DNA of 44,950 nucleotides from Bacteroidales bacterium (GCA_027858955.1 JAQIBR010000204.1:1-44950), one strand, 5' to 3'; positions 33,362 to 42,783 are shown, counted from the stretch's first letter. Translations and numbers: made by a program. Notes: generated from the letters alone by a model not told the origin.

Positions 33362-34180
33362 ATGAAGTGGTTTTTTGGAATCCTCTTTATTTTTATTTTT
33401 CACTCATCATCAATAGCATTTCAACCTACTCAACCGATTGGTGCTCGGGCTCTTGCCATGGGTGGAATAAGTTTATTGCCAGCTGATTTTTGGTCGGTAT
33501 TTAATAATCAAGCAGGATTGGGTTCACAAACAAATTGGGCTTTTGGTTTTGCTTACGATAGTTATTTTGGCTTGGATAAAAATCTAAGTTTAAAGTCAGG
33601 TGCTTTTCTTATTCCAACAAATAGCGGAACATTTGGCCTGACTTTAAATTACTTTGGTTATAGTGCTTACCACGAACAGAAAATAGGATTGGCCTTTGGC
33701 AAATCACTTAGCAAAGTTTTTTCTGTTGGAATACAAATAGATTACATTTCTATTTCTATTGGAAATGATTACGGCAGAGCTGGAGCTTTTACATTTGAAA
33801 TTGGGGTTCTGGCAAAACTTAGTGAATCATTACAAATTGCAAGCCATATTTACAATCCTTATCTGGTTAAAATAGGAAAAGTTAACCCTGAGCCTACTCC
33901 AGCAGTCTTTAAGTTTGCAGCAGCCTATAAAATCGATAAAGATTTACTCTTGCTTGCTGAATATGAACAAAGGAATGACATTAATGGCATTTTAAAAATA
34001 GGAATGGAATATCATTTAGTTGAGCAATATTTTGTCAGAGGAGGGTTGTCAACAAATCCAAATTTATTCAGTTTTGGATTTGGATTAAACATCAATGGCT
34101 TTAACATCGATTTTGGAAGCAGTTATCATCAAATTCTAGGGTTTTCACCAAAAGCGGCTTTGTATTATCGCATAAAATAA
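33362..34180 (+). CDS. PorV/UPF0164-like outer-membrane beta-barrel protein
   Basis: This 272-residue protein has a signal peptide (WFFGILFIFIFHSSSIAF). It begins the mature part with QPIGARALAMGGISLLPADFWSVFNNQAGL, the characteristic opening of PorV- and FadL-like barrels that serve the type IX secretion system or transport hydrophobic molecules. The rest consists of alternating amphipathic strands ending SPKAALYYRIK. It is followed after 11 bp by the helix-hairpin-helix barrel gene, probably in one transcript. Assignment to PorV itself is uncertain, as several paralogues exist. Confidence 0.75.
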   Translation: MKWFFGILFIFIFHSSSIAFQPTQPIGARALAMGGISLLPADFWSVFNNQAGLGSQTNWAFGFAYDSYFGLDKNLSLKSGAFLIPTNSGTFGLTLNYFGYSAYHEQKIGLAFGKSLSKVFSVGIQIDYISISIGNDYGRAGAFTFEIGVLAKLSESLQIASHIYNPYLVKIGKVNPEPTPAVFKFAAAYKIDKDLLLLAEYEQRNDINGILKIGMEYHLVEQYFVRGGLSTNPNLFSFGFGLNINGFNIDFGSSYHQILGFSPKAALYYRIK

Positions 34181-34191
34181 TTTCTGTTAAG

Positions 34192-36276
34192 ATGCACTTT
34201 AAGATTATATTTCTATGGTTTTTACTTTTTCCAGTATTATTGTTTTCGCAAAGCGAAGCTATCCAACAAACATTAGAAAATCTGAGTGAAAATCAAGATA
34301 TTCTTTTAGACTATAGCAAACTAATTGAAGAGCTTGAAATGCTTGAATCTCATCCAATAAACCTAAATTCAGATCAAATATATCAGCTTCACAGGCTTTT
34401 TCTATTAAACGAGTATCAGCTCGAAAATTTAAAGTCCTATATTTTGGAAAACGATCATTTATTAAGTGTATACGAGCTTCTCTTAATTGATGGATTCACT
34501 CGAGAAAATATAGAAACTATACTTCCATTTATAGAAGTTAAGCCACTTGAAAAGATGAATTTGCCAAAACTCAATCAACTTATTAAATATGGTAGACATG
34601 ATCTTTTTTTACGTTATCAAAGAAAGCTTCAAACTCAAAATGGATATCAGAATTTTGAAAATGGTGATAACACAAATTCGTATTATCTGGGAAATGCAGA
34701 TAAGTATTATGTAAAATACAAGTTCAGTTATTCAAGGCAAATTCAATGGGGATTTACCACCGAAAAAGATGCAGGAGAGCTCTTTTATAAAGAGCCTGAA
34801 AATAAACAACTTCAATCTGAAATAGATAATTATTTTCACAAAGGATTCGATTTTACATCTTTGCATTTATATGGACAAGATTTTGGTCTTATTAAACAAA
34901 TTGCTTTAGGAGACTATCATTTACTTTTTGGCCAAGGTTTAACAATATGGACTGGACTTTCTTTTGGCAAGAGTTCTGACGCCGTACAATTAAAGAGATT
35001 TGAAAGTTATATTAAACCCTATACTTCTTCAAATGAAAATGGATTTTTAAGAGGCGCTGCTATCCATTTGGGTCAAAAACATTGGTCGACAGTATTGTTC
35101 TATTCAAAAAATAAACAAGACGCTACTTTACAAATTGATGAAAACGGAAATGAATATGTTTCAACACTATTGTATACAGGCTTACACAGAACATCAACAG
35201 AATTAAGCAAGAAAGCCATACTTGATATCCAGGTTTTTGGAGGAAGATTCAAATATACATTTAAAACTGTTTCTTTGGGTTTTACTGCCTTCAATACAAG
35301 TTTATCGAAAGATTTAATCAGCAGTTATACACCGGAAAATCTTTTCGATCTCAGAGGAAACAAGCTTACGAATTATGGAATAGATTACGCATTTAAATGG
35401 TGGAAGGCTAATTTTTATGGCGAAGTAGCGTTGAGTTCAGCAGGTGGAAAAGCAATAATTAGCGGTATAAGTCTTCCTTTTAATTCTAGGATGAAGCTTT
35501 CTTTGCTTTACAGAAATTACGAAAGAGATTATCAAAATTTATTTGCTTCGGCTCTGGCTGAAAATAGTAGTCCAAATAATGAAAAAGGATTTTATGCAGG
35601 AACAAACGTATTGCTAAGCAAAAAATTAAGACTTCAAGCTTATGTCGATTTTTTCTCTTTCCCATGGCTAAAATACAAGCAAGATAGCCCTTCACATGGA
35701 ATAGAATACAGAGCACAACTATTCTATGATTATAATCAAAATATTCGGATGCACATTAAATTCAAATACAAACAAAAAGATGTCAACCTAGGCTCAGAAA
35801 ATACAGGAGAAGTCAATTTTCTGAAGGATGAGACTAAATCAGGATTCCAATATCAAATTAATTATAGCCTGAACGAAAGATTTGAGCTTAGAAACAGGAT
35901 AGAATTTTCTCGATTCTTGGATGGAAATCAAGAAAAGAGTTTAGGATTTATGCTTTATCAAGACATAAATTATCATTCTGTTAACCAACGATTTGGAAGC
36001 AACACTCGATTGGCTGTTTTTAATACTGATAGCTTTTCAAGTGCCATTTACGCTTATGAAAATGATGTTCTTTATGCTTTTAGCATTCCAGCTTACTTTG
36101 GACAAGGAATTAGATTTTACCAATTATTAAATTATGACTTAAGCCAAAAAATCAAATGTTGGTTTCGATATAGTCTTAGCTATTTTCCGGATCAAGAAAG
36201 TATTGGTAGTGGTTTGGATGAAATAAGTGGCTCAATAAAATCAGAAATAAAGCTCCAGCTACGTATTAAAATTTAA
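34192..36276 (+). CDS. Outer-membrane protein with N-terminal helix-hairpin-helix (ComEA-like) domain
   Basis: This 694-residue protein has a signal peptide (IIFLWFLLFPVLLFSQSEA). Residues about 30-120 contain two helix-hairpin-helix-like units (HPINLNSDQIYQLHRLFLLN and LSVYELLLIDGFTRENIETILPF), the pattern annotated in Bacteroidota as ComEA-type or T2SS-K-like. The remaining about 570 residues are rich in alternating aromatic strands (GLTIWTGLSFGKSSDAVQLK; SLSYFPDQESIGSGLDEISG), consistent with a large beta-barrel or surface protein. It is 11 bp downstream of the PorV-like gene. The HHH motif suggests contact with nucleic acid or with a helix partner; no function is established. Confidence 0.7.
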   Translation: MHFKIIFLWFLLFPVLLFSQSEAIQQTLENLSENQDILLDYSKLIEELEMLESHPINLNSDQIYQLHRLFLLNEYQLENLKSYILENDHLLSVYELLLIDGFTRENIETILPFIEVKPLEKMNLPKLNQLIKYGRHDLFLRYQRKLQTQNGYQNFENGDNTNSYYLGNADKYYVKYKFSYSRQIQWGFTTEKDAGELFYKEPENKQLQSEIDNYFHKGFDFTSLHLYGQDFGLIKQIALGDYHLLFGQGLTIWTGLSFGKSSDAVQLKRFESYIKPYTSSNENGFLRGAAIHLGQKHWSTVLFYSKNKQDATLQIDENGNEYVSTLLYTGLHRTSTELSKKAILDIQVFGGRFKYTFKTVSLGFTAFNTSLSKDLISSYTPENLFDLRGNKLTNYGIDYAFKWWKANFYGEVALSSAGGKAIISGISLPFNSRMKLSLLYRNYERDYQNLFASALAENSSPNNEKGFYAGTNVLLSKKLRLQAYVDFFSFPWLKYKQDSPSHGIEYRAQLFYDYNQNIRMHIKFKYKQKDVNLGSENTGEVNFLKDETKSGFQYQINYSLNERFELRNRIEFSRFLDGNQEKSLGFMLYQDINYHSVNQRFGSNTRLAVFNTDSFSSAIYAYENDVLYAFSIPAYFGQGIRFYQLLNYDLSQKIKCWFRYSLSYFPDQESIGSGLDEISGSIKSEIKLQLRIKI

Positions 36277-36408
36277 AAGCAATAACAATTCCATTAATAT
36301 AATCATCCATAAAGGAAAACTTCCATCCCTATTTGCTTATATCATCAGAATAGGATAATCTGTCAAGTATTGAAATGTAATTTGATAGAAGCTATGTTCC
36401 AAAAAACA

Positions 36409-37716
36409 TTAATTTTTTCGAATTATTTTAGCTCCCAAAGCCCTTAAACGTGTATCGATATTTTGATATCCTCTATCAATTTGTTCAATATTATCAATTA
36501 TACTTGTTCCTTCAGCAGACAGCGATGCAATTAACAAAGCCACTCCGGCACGTATATCTGGAGAAGTCATCCGAATGCCTCTTAAACGTGACTGCCTATT
36601 CATTCCAATTACAGTAGCACGATGGGGATCACAGAGAATAATCTGCGCTCCCATTTCTATCAATTTATCAACAAAAAACAAACGGCTCTCAAACATTTTT
36701 TGATGAATAAGAACACTTCCTTTAACTTGAGTTGCTACTACCAAAGCTATGCTTATTAAATCAGGAGTAAAACCAGGCCATGGAGCATCTGATATTGTCA
36801 TTATTGCGCCATCCATATATGTTTCGGCAATATATTCATCCTGTTCAGGAATAAAAATATCATCGCTCTTACGCTCAATTTTAATACCTAATCGCATAAA
36901 AATTTCAGGAATAATACCCAGAGCATCGTAATTCACATTTTTAATGGTCAAGGATGAATGAGTCATTGCCGCCATACCAATAAAACTGCCGACTTCAATC
37001 ATATCAGGCAAGAGTGTATGTGAGGTTCCACCCAATTGAGAAACACCTTGAATTTTCAATAAATTAGAGCCCACACCTTCAATTTTGGCACCCATTCTAT
37101 TTAACATCGATGCTAATTGCAAAAGATAGGGTTCGCAAGCGGCATTGAAAATTGTTGTCTCGCCTTTAGCCATAACTGCTGCCATCAGAATATTAGCCGT
37201 TCCTGTAACAGATGCCTCATCCAATAGCATATAATTTCCCTCTAATTTTTTAGCCTGAATATGATAATAATTTTTATCACGAAAAAATTCAAATTGCGCT
37301 CCTAATTTCTCAAAACCGGTAAAATGTGTGTCCATGCGCCTACGGCCAATCTTATCTCCTCCCGGTGTTGGTAAATATGCTTCACCAAACCTAGCTAACA
37401 GAGGCCCCATCAACATTACCGTACCACGTAAACGTCCTCCCTGCTCAAAAAAAGAATCAGATTTAAGATATTCCAAATCAATATTATCGGACTTAAAACT
37501 AAAAGAATGATTCCCCAAATCATCAATCTTTACGCCCATTTCTCGTAATATGTCAATCAAGCAGTTAACATCGTGAATATCAGGAATATTATGAATTTCG
37601 ACTTTTTTGTCAGTCAACAAAACGGCACATAATACTTGAAGGGCTTCATTTTTAGCACCTTGAGGCTGAATGCTCCCAGATAATTTGTACCCGCCTTCAA
37701 TAACAAAGGAGCTCAT
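36409..37716 (-). CDS. murA: UDP-N-acetylglucosamine 1-carboxyvinyltransferase MurA (Asp variant)
   Basis: At 435 residues it catalyses the first committed step of peptidoglycan synthesis, moving enolpyruvate from PEP to UDP-GlcNAc. The Lys/Asn pair is in QGAKNEALQVL (about 20-30). The loop that normally holds the catalytic Cys reads TPGGDKIGRRRMDTHF, with Asp121 (GAT at 37354-37356) in place of Cys. The general-base Asp is in WPGFTPDLISIALV (about 315) and the C-terminal signature in TSPDIRAGVALLIASL. Cys-to-Asp MurA is active but not alkylated by fosfomycin. It is 58 bp downstream of the DUF4290 gene and likely in the uvrD-DUF4290-murA transcript. Confidence 0.96.
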   Translation of the reverse strand: MSSFVIEGGYKLSGSIQPQGAKNEALQVLCAVLLTDKKVEIHNIPDIHDVNCLIDILREMGVKIDDLGNHSFSFKSDNIDLEYLKSDSFFEQGGRLRGTVMLMGPLLARFGEAYLPTPGGDKIGRRRMDTHFTGFEKLGAQFEFFRDKNYYHIQAKKLEGNYMLLDEASVTGTANILMAAVMAKGETTIFNAACEPYLLQLASMLNRMGAKIEGVGSNLLKIQGVSQLGGTSHTLLPDMIEVGSFIGMAAMTHSSLTIKNVNYDALGIIPEIFMRLGIKIERKSDDIFIPEQDEYIAETYMDGAIMTISDAPWPGFTPDLISIALVVATQVKGSVLIHQKMFESRLFFVDKLIEMGAQIILCDPHRATVIGMNRQSRLRGIRMTSPDIRAGVALLIASLSAEGTSIIDNIEQIDRGYQNIDTRLRALGAKIIRKN

Positions 37717-37774
37717 AGTTTGGAATAAATTTTATTTCGTATATAAGTATTGAAAAGTCAAATTATTGCATCAA

Positions 37775-38443
37775 TTAGCGAAATTGTTTTCTTTTCGGAT
37801 TTTGTTTGCCTCTATTATTCTGCCTGTTCGTAGATCTACTCCCACTTCTTGCCGAGCCTCTATTATCGACCCATTTCTTTTTATTGCTTTGAGCTACTAA
37901 ATCTTCGGTGGATATAAATTTAAAATCATCATTCAGAGTTAATTTACCATCAGATAAAACAGCCAAGTGTTTTATAATGACATCATCACCCACTGATTCT
38001 CTGTTCCAATTTATATAAGCTTTTTTTAGATGATTGGCAATATTTTCTATAAGACTGGTTTTTTCTTCACCCTCCTCGTAATCTATAGCTAGTTTAATCA
38101 TCTTTTCGATATTCAAACCATAAGGCTTATACTTAATCCTAGCCGTAGAATATTTTATTATTTTAGGTTTGGCTTCAACAGCTTCTTTATCAGGCTTTGC
38201 GTATGGAGAATCCACATCCATTTTATAATCGGCAATTATATGAAGATGATCCCAAATCATATGATTATAATCGCCATATGATCCATTGCTGATATGCATT
38301 TGAGTCATCACGCCGACTATATATTTAACAAATGACGTTCGTTTCTCGCGATCTTCTATTGTAAGTGCTTTATAAATCATTTTTTGAACATTGCGGCCAT
38401 ATTCAGGTATAATCAATTTTTCGCGCGTGCTGTTGTAATCCAT
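37775..38443 (-). CDS. DUF4290 family protein
   Basis: This 222-residue protein belongs to the Bacteroidota-specific DUF4290 family, of unknown function. The start MDYNSTREKLIIPEYGRNVQKMI is the conserved one. A second ATG at 38473 would add 10 residues (MSVPHLNFIH). Nothing in the sequence excludes it, so the start is uncertain. The C-terminal 40 residues are basic and low complexity (RGSARSGSRSTNRQNNRGKQ), suggesting RNA or DNA contact. A TACCTTTG -7 element lies at 38494-38501 on this strand. It sits between a UvrD-type helicase and murA. Confidence 0.85.
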   Translation of the reverse strand: MDYNSTREKLIIPEYGRNVQKMIYKALTIEDREKRTSFVKYIVGVMTQMHISNGSYGDYNHMIWDHLHIIADYKMDVDSPYAKPDKEAVEAKPKIIKYSTARIKYKPYGLNIEKMIKLAIDYEEGEEKTSLIENIANHLKKAYINWNRESVGDDVIIKHLAVLSDGKLTLNDDFKFISTEDLVAQSNKKKWVDNRGSARSGSRSTNRQNNRGKQNPKRKQFR

Positions 38444-38506
38444 GTGTATGAAATTAAGATGTGGTACTGACATGTATGCTTGGAATATTTCAGCAAAGGT
38501 ACAAAA

Positions 38507-40837
38507 TTATTTTACAATCCGCAGTTTTGCAAAGCGCAGAAGCAATTGCTTTTCGCCAATTTTGGAGAAACGAACAGTTGCCATTTTATTTGATGCTGCA
38601 CCTTCAATTTTAAGGATTTTACCAAGACCAAAGCGTTGATGTTCTATTTCCATATTCACTTGCAAATCTTCTATTTCGGCAGCTTTAAATTTCGATGTCG
38701 GTCGGTTTACAATTCCCGATGCTTCACTTTGAATTCGCTTATAAGTTGATTTTCCTGCTTCACCGCTTATGGAACTTGGATTATTTGCCAACCCGCGAGT
38801 ATTACGATTTGAAACTGCTTTGTAAGGATTTGAAGGCAAAGCTGATTTTGAAAACGATCTACTCCTAGGAAAATCTAAAAACTTATCTTCTATTTCCTCA
38901 ATAAACCTGCTAGGTTCGCAATAGCTCAGATTTCCCCAACGAAAACGACTTTCGGCATAAGACAAAACAACTCTTTTTTCTGCACGCGTAAGTGCAACAT
39001 AAAACAATCTTCGCTCTTCTTCCAAATCAGCCCTTGAACCAATGGATTGAACAGACGGAAACAGGTTTTCTTCCAATCCAACAATGGAAACATAAGGATA
39101 TTCCAATCCTTTAGCTTGGTGAATGGTCATTAAGGATACTTTCTCAATATTGTCTTTATCTTCCTTATCTGCATCTGTAAGCAAAGCAATATCCTGCATA
39201 AAATATGAAAGACCTTTAGATGATACTTCCTCAGGCATATCACTTTCATCCTTATCCACAAACTCTTTAATACCATTTAAAAGTGCTTCCAAATTCTCAT
39301 ACCGACTAATACCTTCAGGAGTTTTATCATTATGCAAATTAGAAATCAATCCTGATCCTCTAGCAATTTTATTTGCTAATTCGAAAGCATCAATTGTTTT
39401 TAACTCAGCCTGAAAACTCTTAATCATTAGAACAAAATCGTTGAGTTTTTTTTGGGCACCGGCATTAATGGCTAATTTAAATTGATTTGCTTGTTCGATA
39501 ATATCCCAATAACTCAACTCGCGTTTTGATGCTTCAATAGTTATGTGTTCAAGGGTTGTTTTGCCAATTCCACGTGCAGGAAAATTTATAATCCTATTGA
39601 AAGCTTCATTGTCTTTTGTATTGATAACTAAGCGAAAATAAGCTAAAACGTCTTTTATTTCTTTCCTTTTGTAAAAGGATAAACCGCCATAAATGCGATA
39701 GGGAATATTCATTTTCCTAAGTGCTTCTTCAAGCGATCGAGACTGAGCATTGGTTCGATAAAGAATTGCAAAATCGCTGTTTTTGGCCAACAAATTCATT
39801 TTATCCTCGAAAATCTGTTGAGCAATTAATCGCCCTTCTTCCATATCAGAAGAAGCTCGAACTAGTTTAATGCGATCACCTTCATCATTCGATGTCCAAA
39901 CAGTTTTAAATATTTGATTTTTATTATTATGAATCAGCGAATTAGCAGCATTTACTATTACCTGAGTCGACCTGTAATTTTGTTCCAATTTAACAATGCT
40001 TACATCGGGATAGTCTTTCTTAAAGTTGAGAATATTTTTGATGTCAGCACCTCGAAAGCCATAAATACTTTGAGCATCATCGCCTACAACGCAGATGTTT
40101 TCGTTATTTGCAGCCAATTTCTTTACTATCAAATATTGAGAATAATTTGTGTCCTGATACTCATCAACCAAAACGTATTTAAATTTCTGTTGATATTTGT
40201 AAAGCAGTTCAGGAAAATCGCGAAGAAGCACATTTGTTTTAAACAGCAAATCATCGAAATCCATGGCTGCCGATTGTGTCAACCTTTTTTGATATACAGT
40301 GTATATATGGCCAAGATGGGGTTTTCCTGCTTTTTTATCTTCAAGCATATAATCATCGTTTTGATTATAGCCTGCGGCTGATATTAAATTGTTTTTGGCA
40401 GAAGAAATTCGTCCCAAAATATGGGATGCCTGATAAATTTTAGGGTCGAGATTACCCTCTTTAACAATTGTTTTTATCAGGTTCTTTGAATCGTCAGCAT
40501 CATAAATTGTAAAATTAGATGGGAAGCCTAACTTATCTGATTCAAAGCGCAATATACGTGCAAAAACTGAATGAAAAGTTCCTCCCCAAACATTTCTTGC
40601 TGAATGATAACCAACCAATTCGCCAATCCTGGTCTTCATCTCTTTGGCCGCTTTATTGGTAAAAGTCAATGCCAGAATATTAAAAGGATCTATACCTTTT
40701 TGTAAAAGATATGCGATGCGATATGTGAGCATACGAGTTTTACCTGAACCTGCTCCGGCAATAACCATTAAGGGACCTTCGGTTTTCTTTGCGGCAATTT
40801 GTTGTTCTTTATTTAAACCTTCTAATAATGAATTCAA
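38507..40837 (-). CDS. UvrD/PcrA-type superfamily 1A DNA helicase
   Basis: This ATP-dependent 3'-5' DNA helicase acts in repair and replication restart. Visible motifs are LNKEQQIAA (Q motif), VIAGAGSGKTRMLTYRIAYLL (Walker A), TFTNKAAKEM, DEYQDTN (Walker B), VGDDAQSIYGFRGA, QNYRSTQ, SLMTIHQAKGLEYPYV and YVALTRAEKRVVL. There is no ATG near the expected N-terminus. I prefer TTG 40837, giving LNSLLEGLNKEQ as in homologues (776 residues), because a -7 element TATTTTTG at 40855-40862 on this strand lies inside the longer frame that begins at TTG 40873. The basic C-terminal region resembles PcrA's RNA-polymerase-contacting tail. First gene of the group leading to murA. Confidence 0.9.
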   Translation of the reverse strand: MNSLLEGLNKEQQIAAKKTEGPLMVIAGAGSGKTRMLTYRIAYLLQKGIDPFNILALTFTNKAAKEMKTRIGELVGYHSARNVWGGTFHSVFARILRFESDKLGFPSNFTIYDADDSKNLIKTIVKEGNLDPKIYQASHILGRISSAKNNLISAAGYNQNDDYMLEDKKAGKPHLGHIYTVYQKRLTQSAAMDFDDLLFKTNVLLRDFPELLYKYQQKFKYVLVDEYQDTNYSQYLIVKKLAANNENICVVGDDAQSIYGFRGADIKNILNFKKDYPDVSIVKLEQNYRSTQVIVNAANSLIHNNKNQIFKTVWTSNDEGDRIKLVRASSDMEEGRLIAQQIFEDKMNLLAKNSDFAILYRTNAQSRSLEEALRKMNIPYRIYGGLSFYKRKEIKDVLAYFRLVINTKDNEAFNRIINFPARGIGKTTLEHITIEASKRELSYWDIIEQANQFKLAINAGAQKKLNDFVLMIKSFQAELKTIDAFELANKIARGSGLISNLHNDKTPEGISRYENLEALLNGIKEFVDKDESDMPEEVSSKGLSYFMQDIALLTDADKEDKDNIEKVSLMTIHQAKGLEYPYVSIVGLEENLFPSVQSIGSRADLEEERRLFYVALTRAEKRVVLSYAESRFRWGNLSYCEPSRFIEEIEDKFLDFPRSRSFSKSALPSNPYKAVSNRNTRGLANNPSSISGEAGKSTYKRIQSEASGIVNRPTSKFKAAEIEDLQVNMEIEHQRFGLGKILKIEGAASNKMATVRFSKIGEKQLLLRFAKLRIVK

Positions 40838-40976
40838 TTGGATTTTCTTTGTTGCAAAAATACCAGTTTTCAAACTGCCTGAAAACTTAGGGAATTGAAA
40901 TTATTAACAATTTTAAATACGAGCTATTTCTTTATTTGATGCACTGGTAGATTTCGAATCTTCATCAAATAAAAAT

Positions 40977-41222
40977 AAAAAAATGCCACCAAGACTCCAA
41001 AACACAAAATTCCACAAAAAATAATTTATGGCGTTAAATTTATTGAATTGTATAAATTTATTAAACACTCTGATTTCTAGGTATTTGAAATTGACGGATA
41101 AACATTTAAGATGTCTGATTAATCTTAACGTTTTCAATATTGTCAATCATATAAAAAGGTTCATAAGGAGCATTTTAATTTTAGTGTGATTTGGTGATTT
41201 AGTGATTTGGTGGCAAAAAATA
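40977..41222. repeat. CAC-rich inverted-repeat element, copy B
   Basis: The left arm (40977-41022) runs AAAAAAATGCCACCAAGACT and on, with CCAAAACACAAAAT next. The right arm (about 41179-41222), read in reverse complement, starts TTTTTTGCCACCAAATCACT. About 155 bp of AT-rich sequence separates them. Both arms match copy A at 15595-15692 in the TTTTTTGCCACCAA end and the CACnAAA units. It fills most of the 409-bp gap between the helicase and dus genes. A 77-residue open frame overlapping it is probably chance. Confidence 0.6.
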
Positions 41223-41282
41223 TTTTCAGCGCATAATTTACTGAGGAAGTCCAAATACGTTTGACGATCTATAAATATCTTT

Positions 41283-42275
41283 TTATAAAAATTTGATAAA
41301 TGTAAATTGATCATTTTCAGTCAAACCCGCTCTCCAAATTCCATTTTTTCTAATTTCATCAATAATGATGCGAAAATTTTCAAAATCAGCAGCACGCGAA
41401 ATTTTAAAAAAAATATTTTCAGAATCGTTAAAGGCCTGCGAAAAATATCGCCAATATTCTTTTAATTTATTTAACTGATTTTTGGGTCTATCGCGATAAG
41501 TTAAAATTTCATCCTCCAAATCGTTATGAAATTCCCAAAATCTATAAAGCTCATCCTTAACCCAACTGCAATCGTTCTTTTTTATAATTTCAGGTAAAAA
41601 AGGAGAAAATAATAAACCTCGTCCAATCATCCAACGGCTTATGCCAGGAAATTTATTTTGCATTTTTTTAAAAGTTGCCAAATCAAAAATATCTCCGCTG
41701 TATACTATCGGCGCCTTTGCATTTTCTACACACCAAGAAAAGGAATCTAAATCAACTGTGCCTTCATACATTTGAGTTCCGATACGCGGATGTATAATCA
41801 ATTCCTTTAAAGGAAATTGATTTATGACTGGAATTAGTGCCTTTACTTCTTCTGCCGACTCATTTCCCAATCTAATTTTTAGTGATATCTTATTTTGCAA
41901 TTCGTTATACAGTTTTTCCAAAAGCATTTCAACCATTTCAGGATAAGCAAGAATACCCGAACCGCGCATTTTAGCCCGAATAGTGGGAATTGGGCAGCCC
42001 ATATTTATATTTAGAGTATCGTAGCCATAATCAAAAAGATATTTCCCAACAGGCACAATTTCGGGAGCACTTTTGCCTAAAATTTGTGGATCTATAGGAA
42101 TCAGCTCATTATGCTCCTTCCATAAATCCTTGATACGCTTATGCTTAACTGTAACGCCTAATCCTGATGGAAGAAAAGGAGCGATAGTCTTATCTATACC
42201 TCCAAAATGTCGTGCATAGGCATTACGAAACAAAAATTCGGTATATCCCTGTAAAGGGGCAAGATAAAGCTGCAT
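41283..42275 (-). CDS. tRNA-dihydrouridine synthase family protein
   Basis: This 330-residue FMN-dependent TIM-barrel enzyme reduces uridine in tRNA D-loops. It shows APLQGYTEFLFRNAYARHFGG at the N-terminus, INMGCPIPTIRAKMRGSGIL with the catalytic Cys (about residue 95), LKIRLGNESAEE, LIIHPRIGTQMYEGTVDL with the FMN-binding His/Arg, PIVYSGDIFD and WMIGRGLLFSPFLPEI. Which Dus subtype it is cannot be told. It has a clear promoter on this strand (42292-42321). Confidence 0.92.
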   Translation of the reverse strand: MQLYLAPLQGYTEFLFRNAYARHFGGIDKTIAPFLPSGLGVTVKHKRIKDLWKEHNELIPIDPQILGKSAPEIVPVGKYLFDYGYDTLNINMGCPIPTIRAKMRGSGILAYPEMVEMLLEKLYNELQNKISLKIRLGNESAEEVKALIPVINQFPLKELIIHPRIGTQMYEGTVDLDSFSWCVENAKAPIVYSGDIFDLATFKKMQNKFPGISRWMIGRGLLFSPFLPEIIKKNDCSWVKDELYRFWEFHNDLEDEILTYRDRPKNQLNKLKEYWRYFSQAFNDSENIFFKISRAADFENFRIIIDEIRKNGIWRAGLTENDQFTFIKFL

Positions 42276-42291
42276 AAATATTGTTTAAATG

Positions 42292-42321
42292 CAAAAGTAA
42301 ACGCTTATACCGATTAGTCAA
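42292..42321 (-). promoter_or_regulatory. Promoter of the dihydrouridine synthase gene
   Basis: Minus-strand TTG (42319-42321) and TACTTTTG (42292-42299) are spaced by 19 bp, 16 bp before ATG 42275. Likely leader about 10 nt. Confidence 0.75.
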
Positions 42322-42748
42322 CTAAATGCCGCATATATTAGCTCAGCATTATTATTATTTTTTATTTGCCTTCGCTGTGATTTTCAATTCACATCGTTCA
42401 ATTAGCGGTTTAGTTGATATATCAGCATTAATCCCTAAGATTCGGGATTAATTCAAAATTTGCTACGCGGCATTTTGAACTACAATTGGTATTATTTCAT
42501 TGCGCCGATAAAGATTTTGAAAAGCAGAAGCTTTTTTTTGATTACATTTTTTAGTGGAATATCGATTGCTATAACTTTATTTGTCTTAATTTTACCTTAG
42601 TAGCTTTAAGGATAAATAAATATTCAACCTTATTTCAGCTGGGCTCAACATAAATATTACTCTATTTCGTCAATACTCAATATAAATATTTCGATTCTGC
42701 TTAAAATAATTTTGATTTGATTAGTAAACAATAAATTAATAAGCATTT
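42322..42748. other. Intergenic region with several inverted repeats
   Basis: No gene is seen. TCAACTAAATGCCGC near 42318 and GCGGTTTAGTTGA at about 42401-42413 are near-inverse. ATGCCGC (42325-42332) also matches GCGGCAT at about 42469. A hairpin ATTAATCCC, loop TAAGATTC, GGGATTAAT lies at 42428-42453. The region separates divergent dus and lipid kinase genes and may be a degenerate repeat element. Confidence 0.45.
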
Positions 42749-42777
42749 TTGTGATATTTCAGGATTTGCTATATTTG
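42749..42777 (+). promoter_or_regulatory. Promoter of the lipid kinase gene (near-leaderless)
   Basis: TTG at 42749-42751 and TATATTTG at 42770-42777 (spacing 18) are followed by CCCCCG and ATG at 42784. A start site 4-7 nt after the -7 element would fall at 42781-42784. Confidence 0.75.
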
Positions 42778-42783
42778 CCCCCG

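Noticed and set aside
40913-41146. 77-residue open frame with a hydrophobic stretch
   Set aside because: Much of it is encoded by the left arm of repeat copy B; composition explains the hydrophobic run. No similarity recognised.
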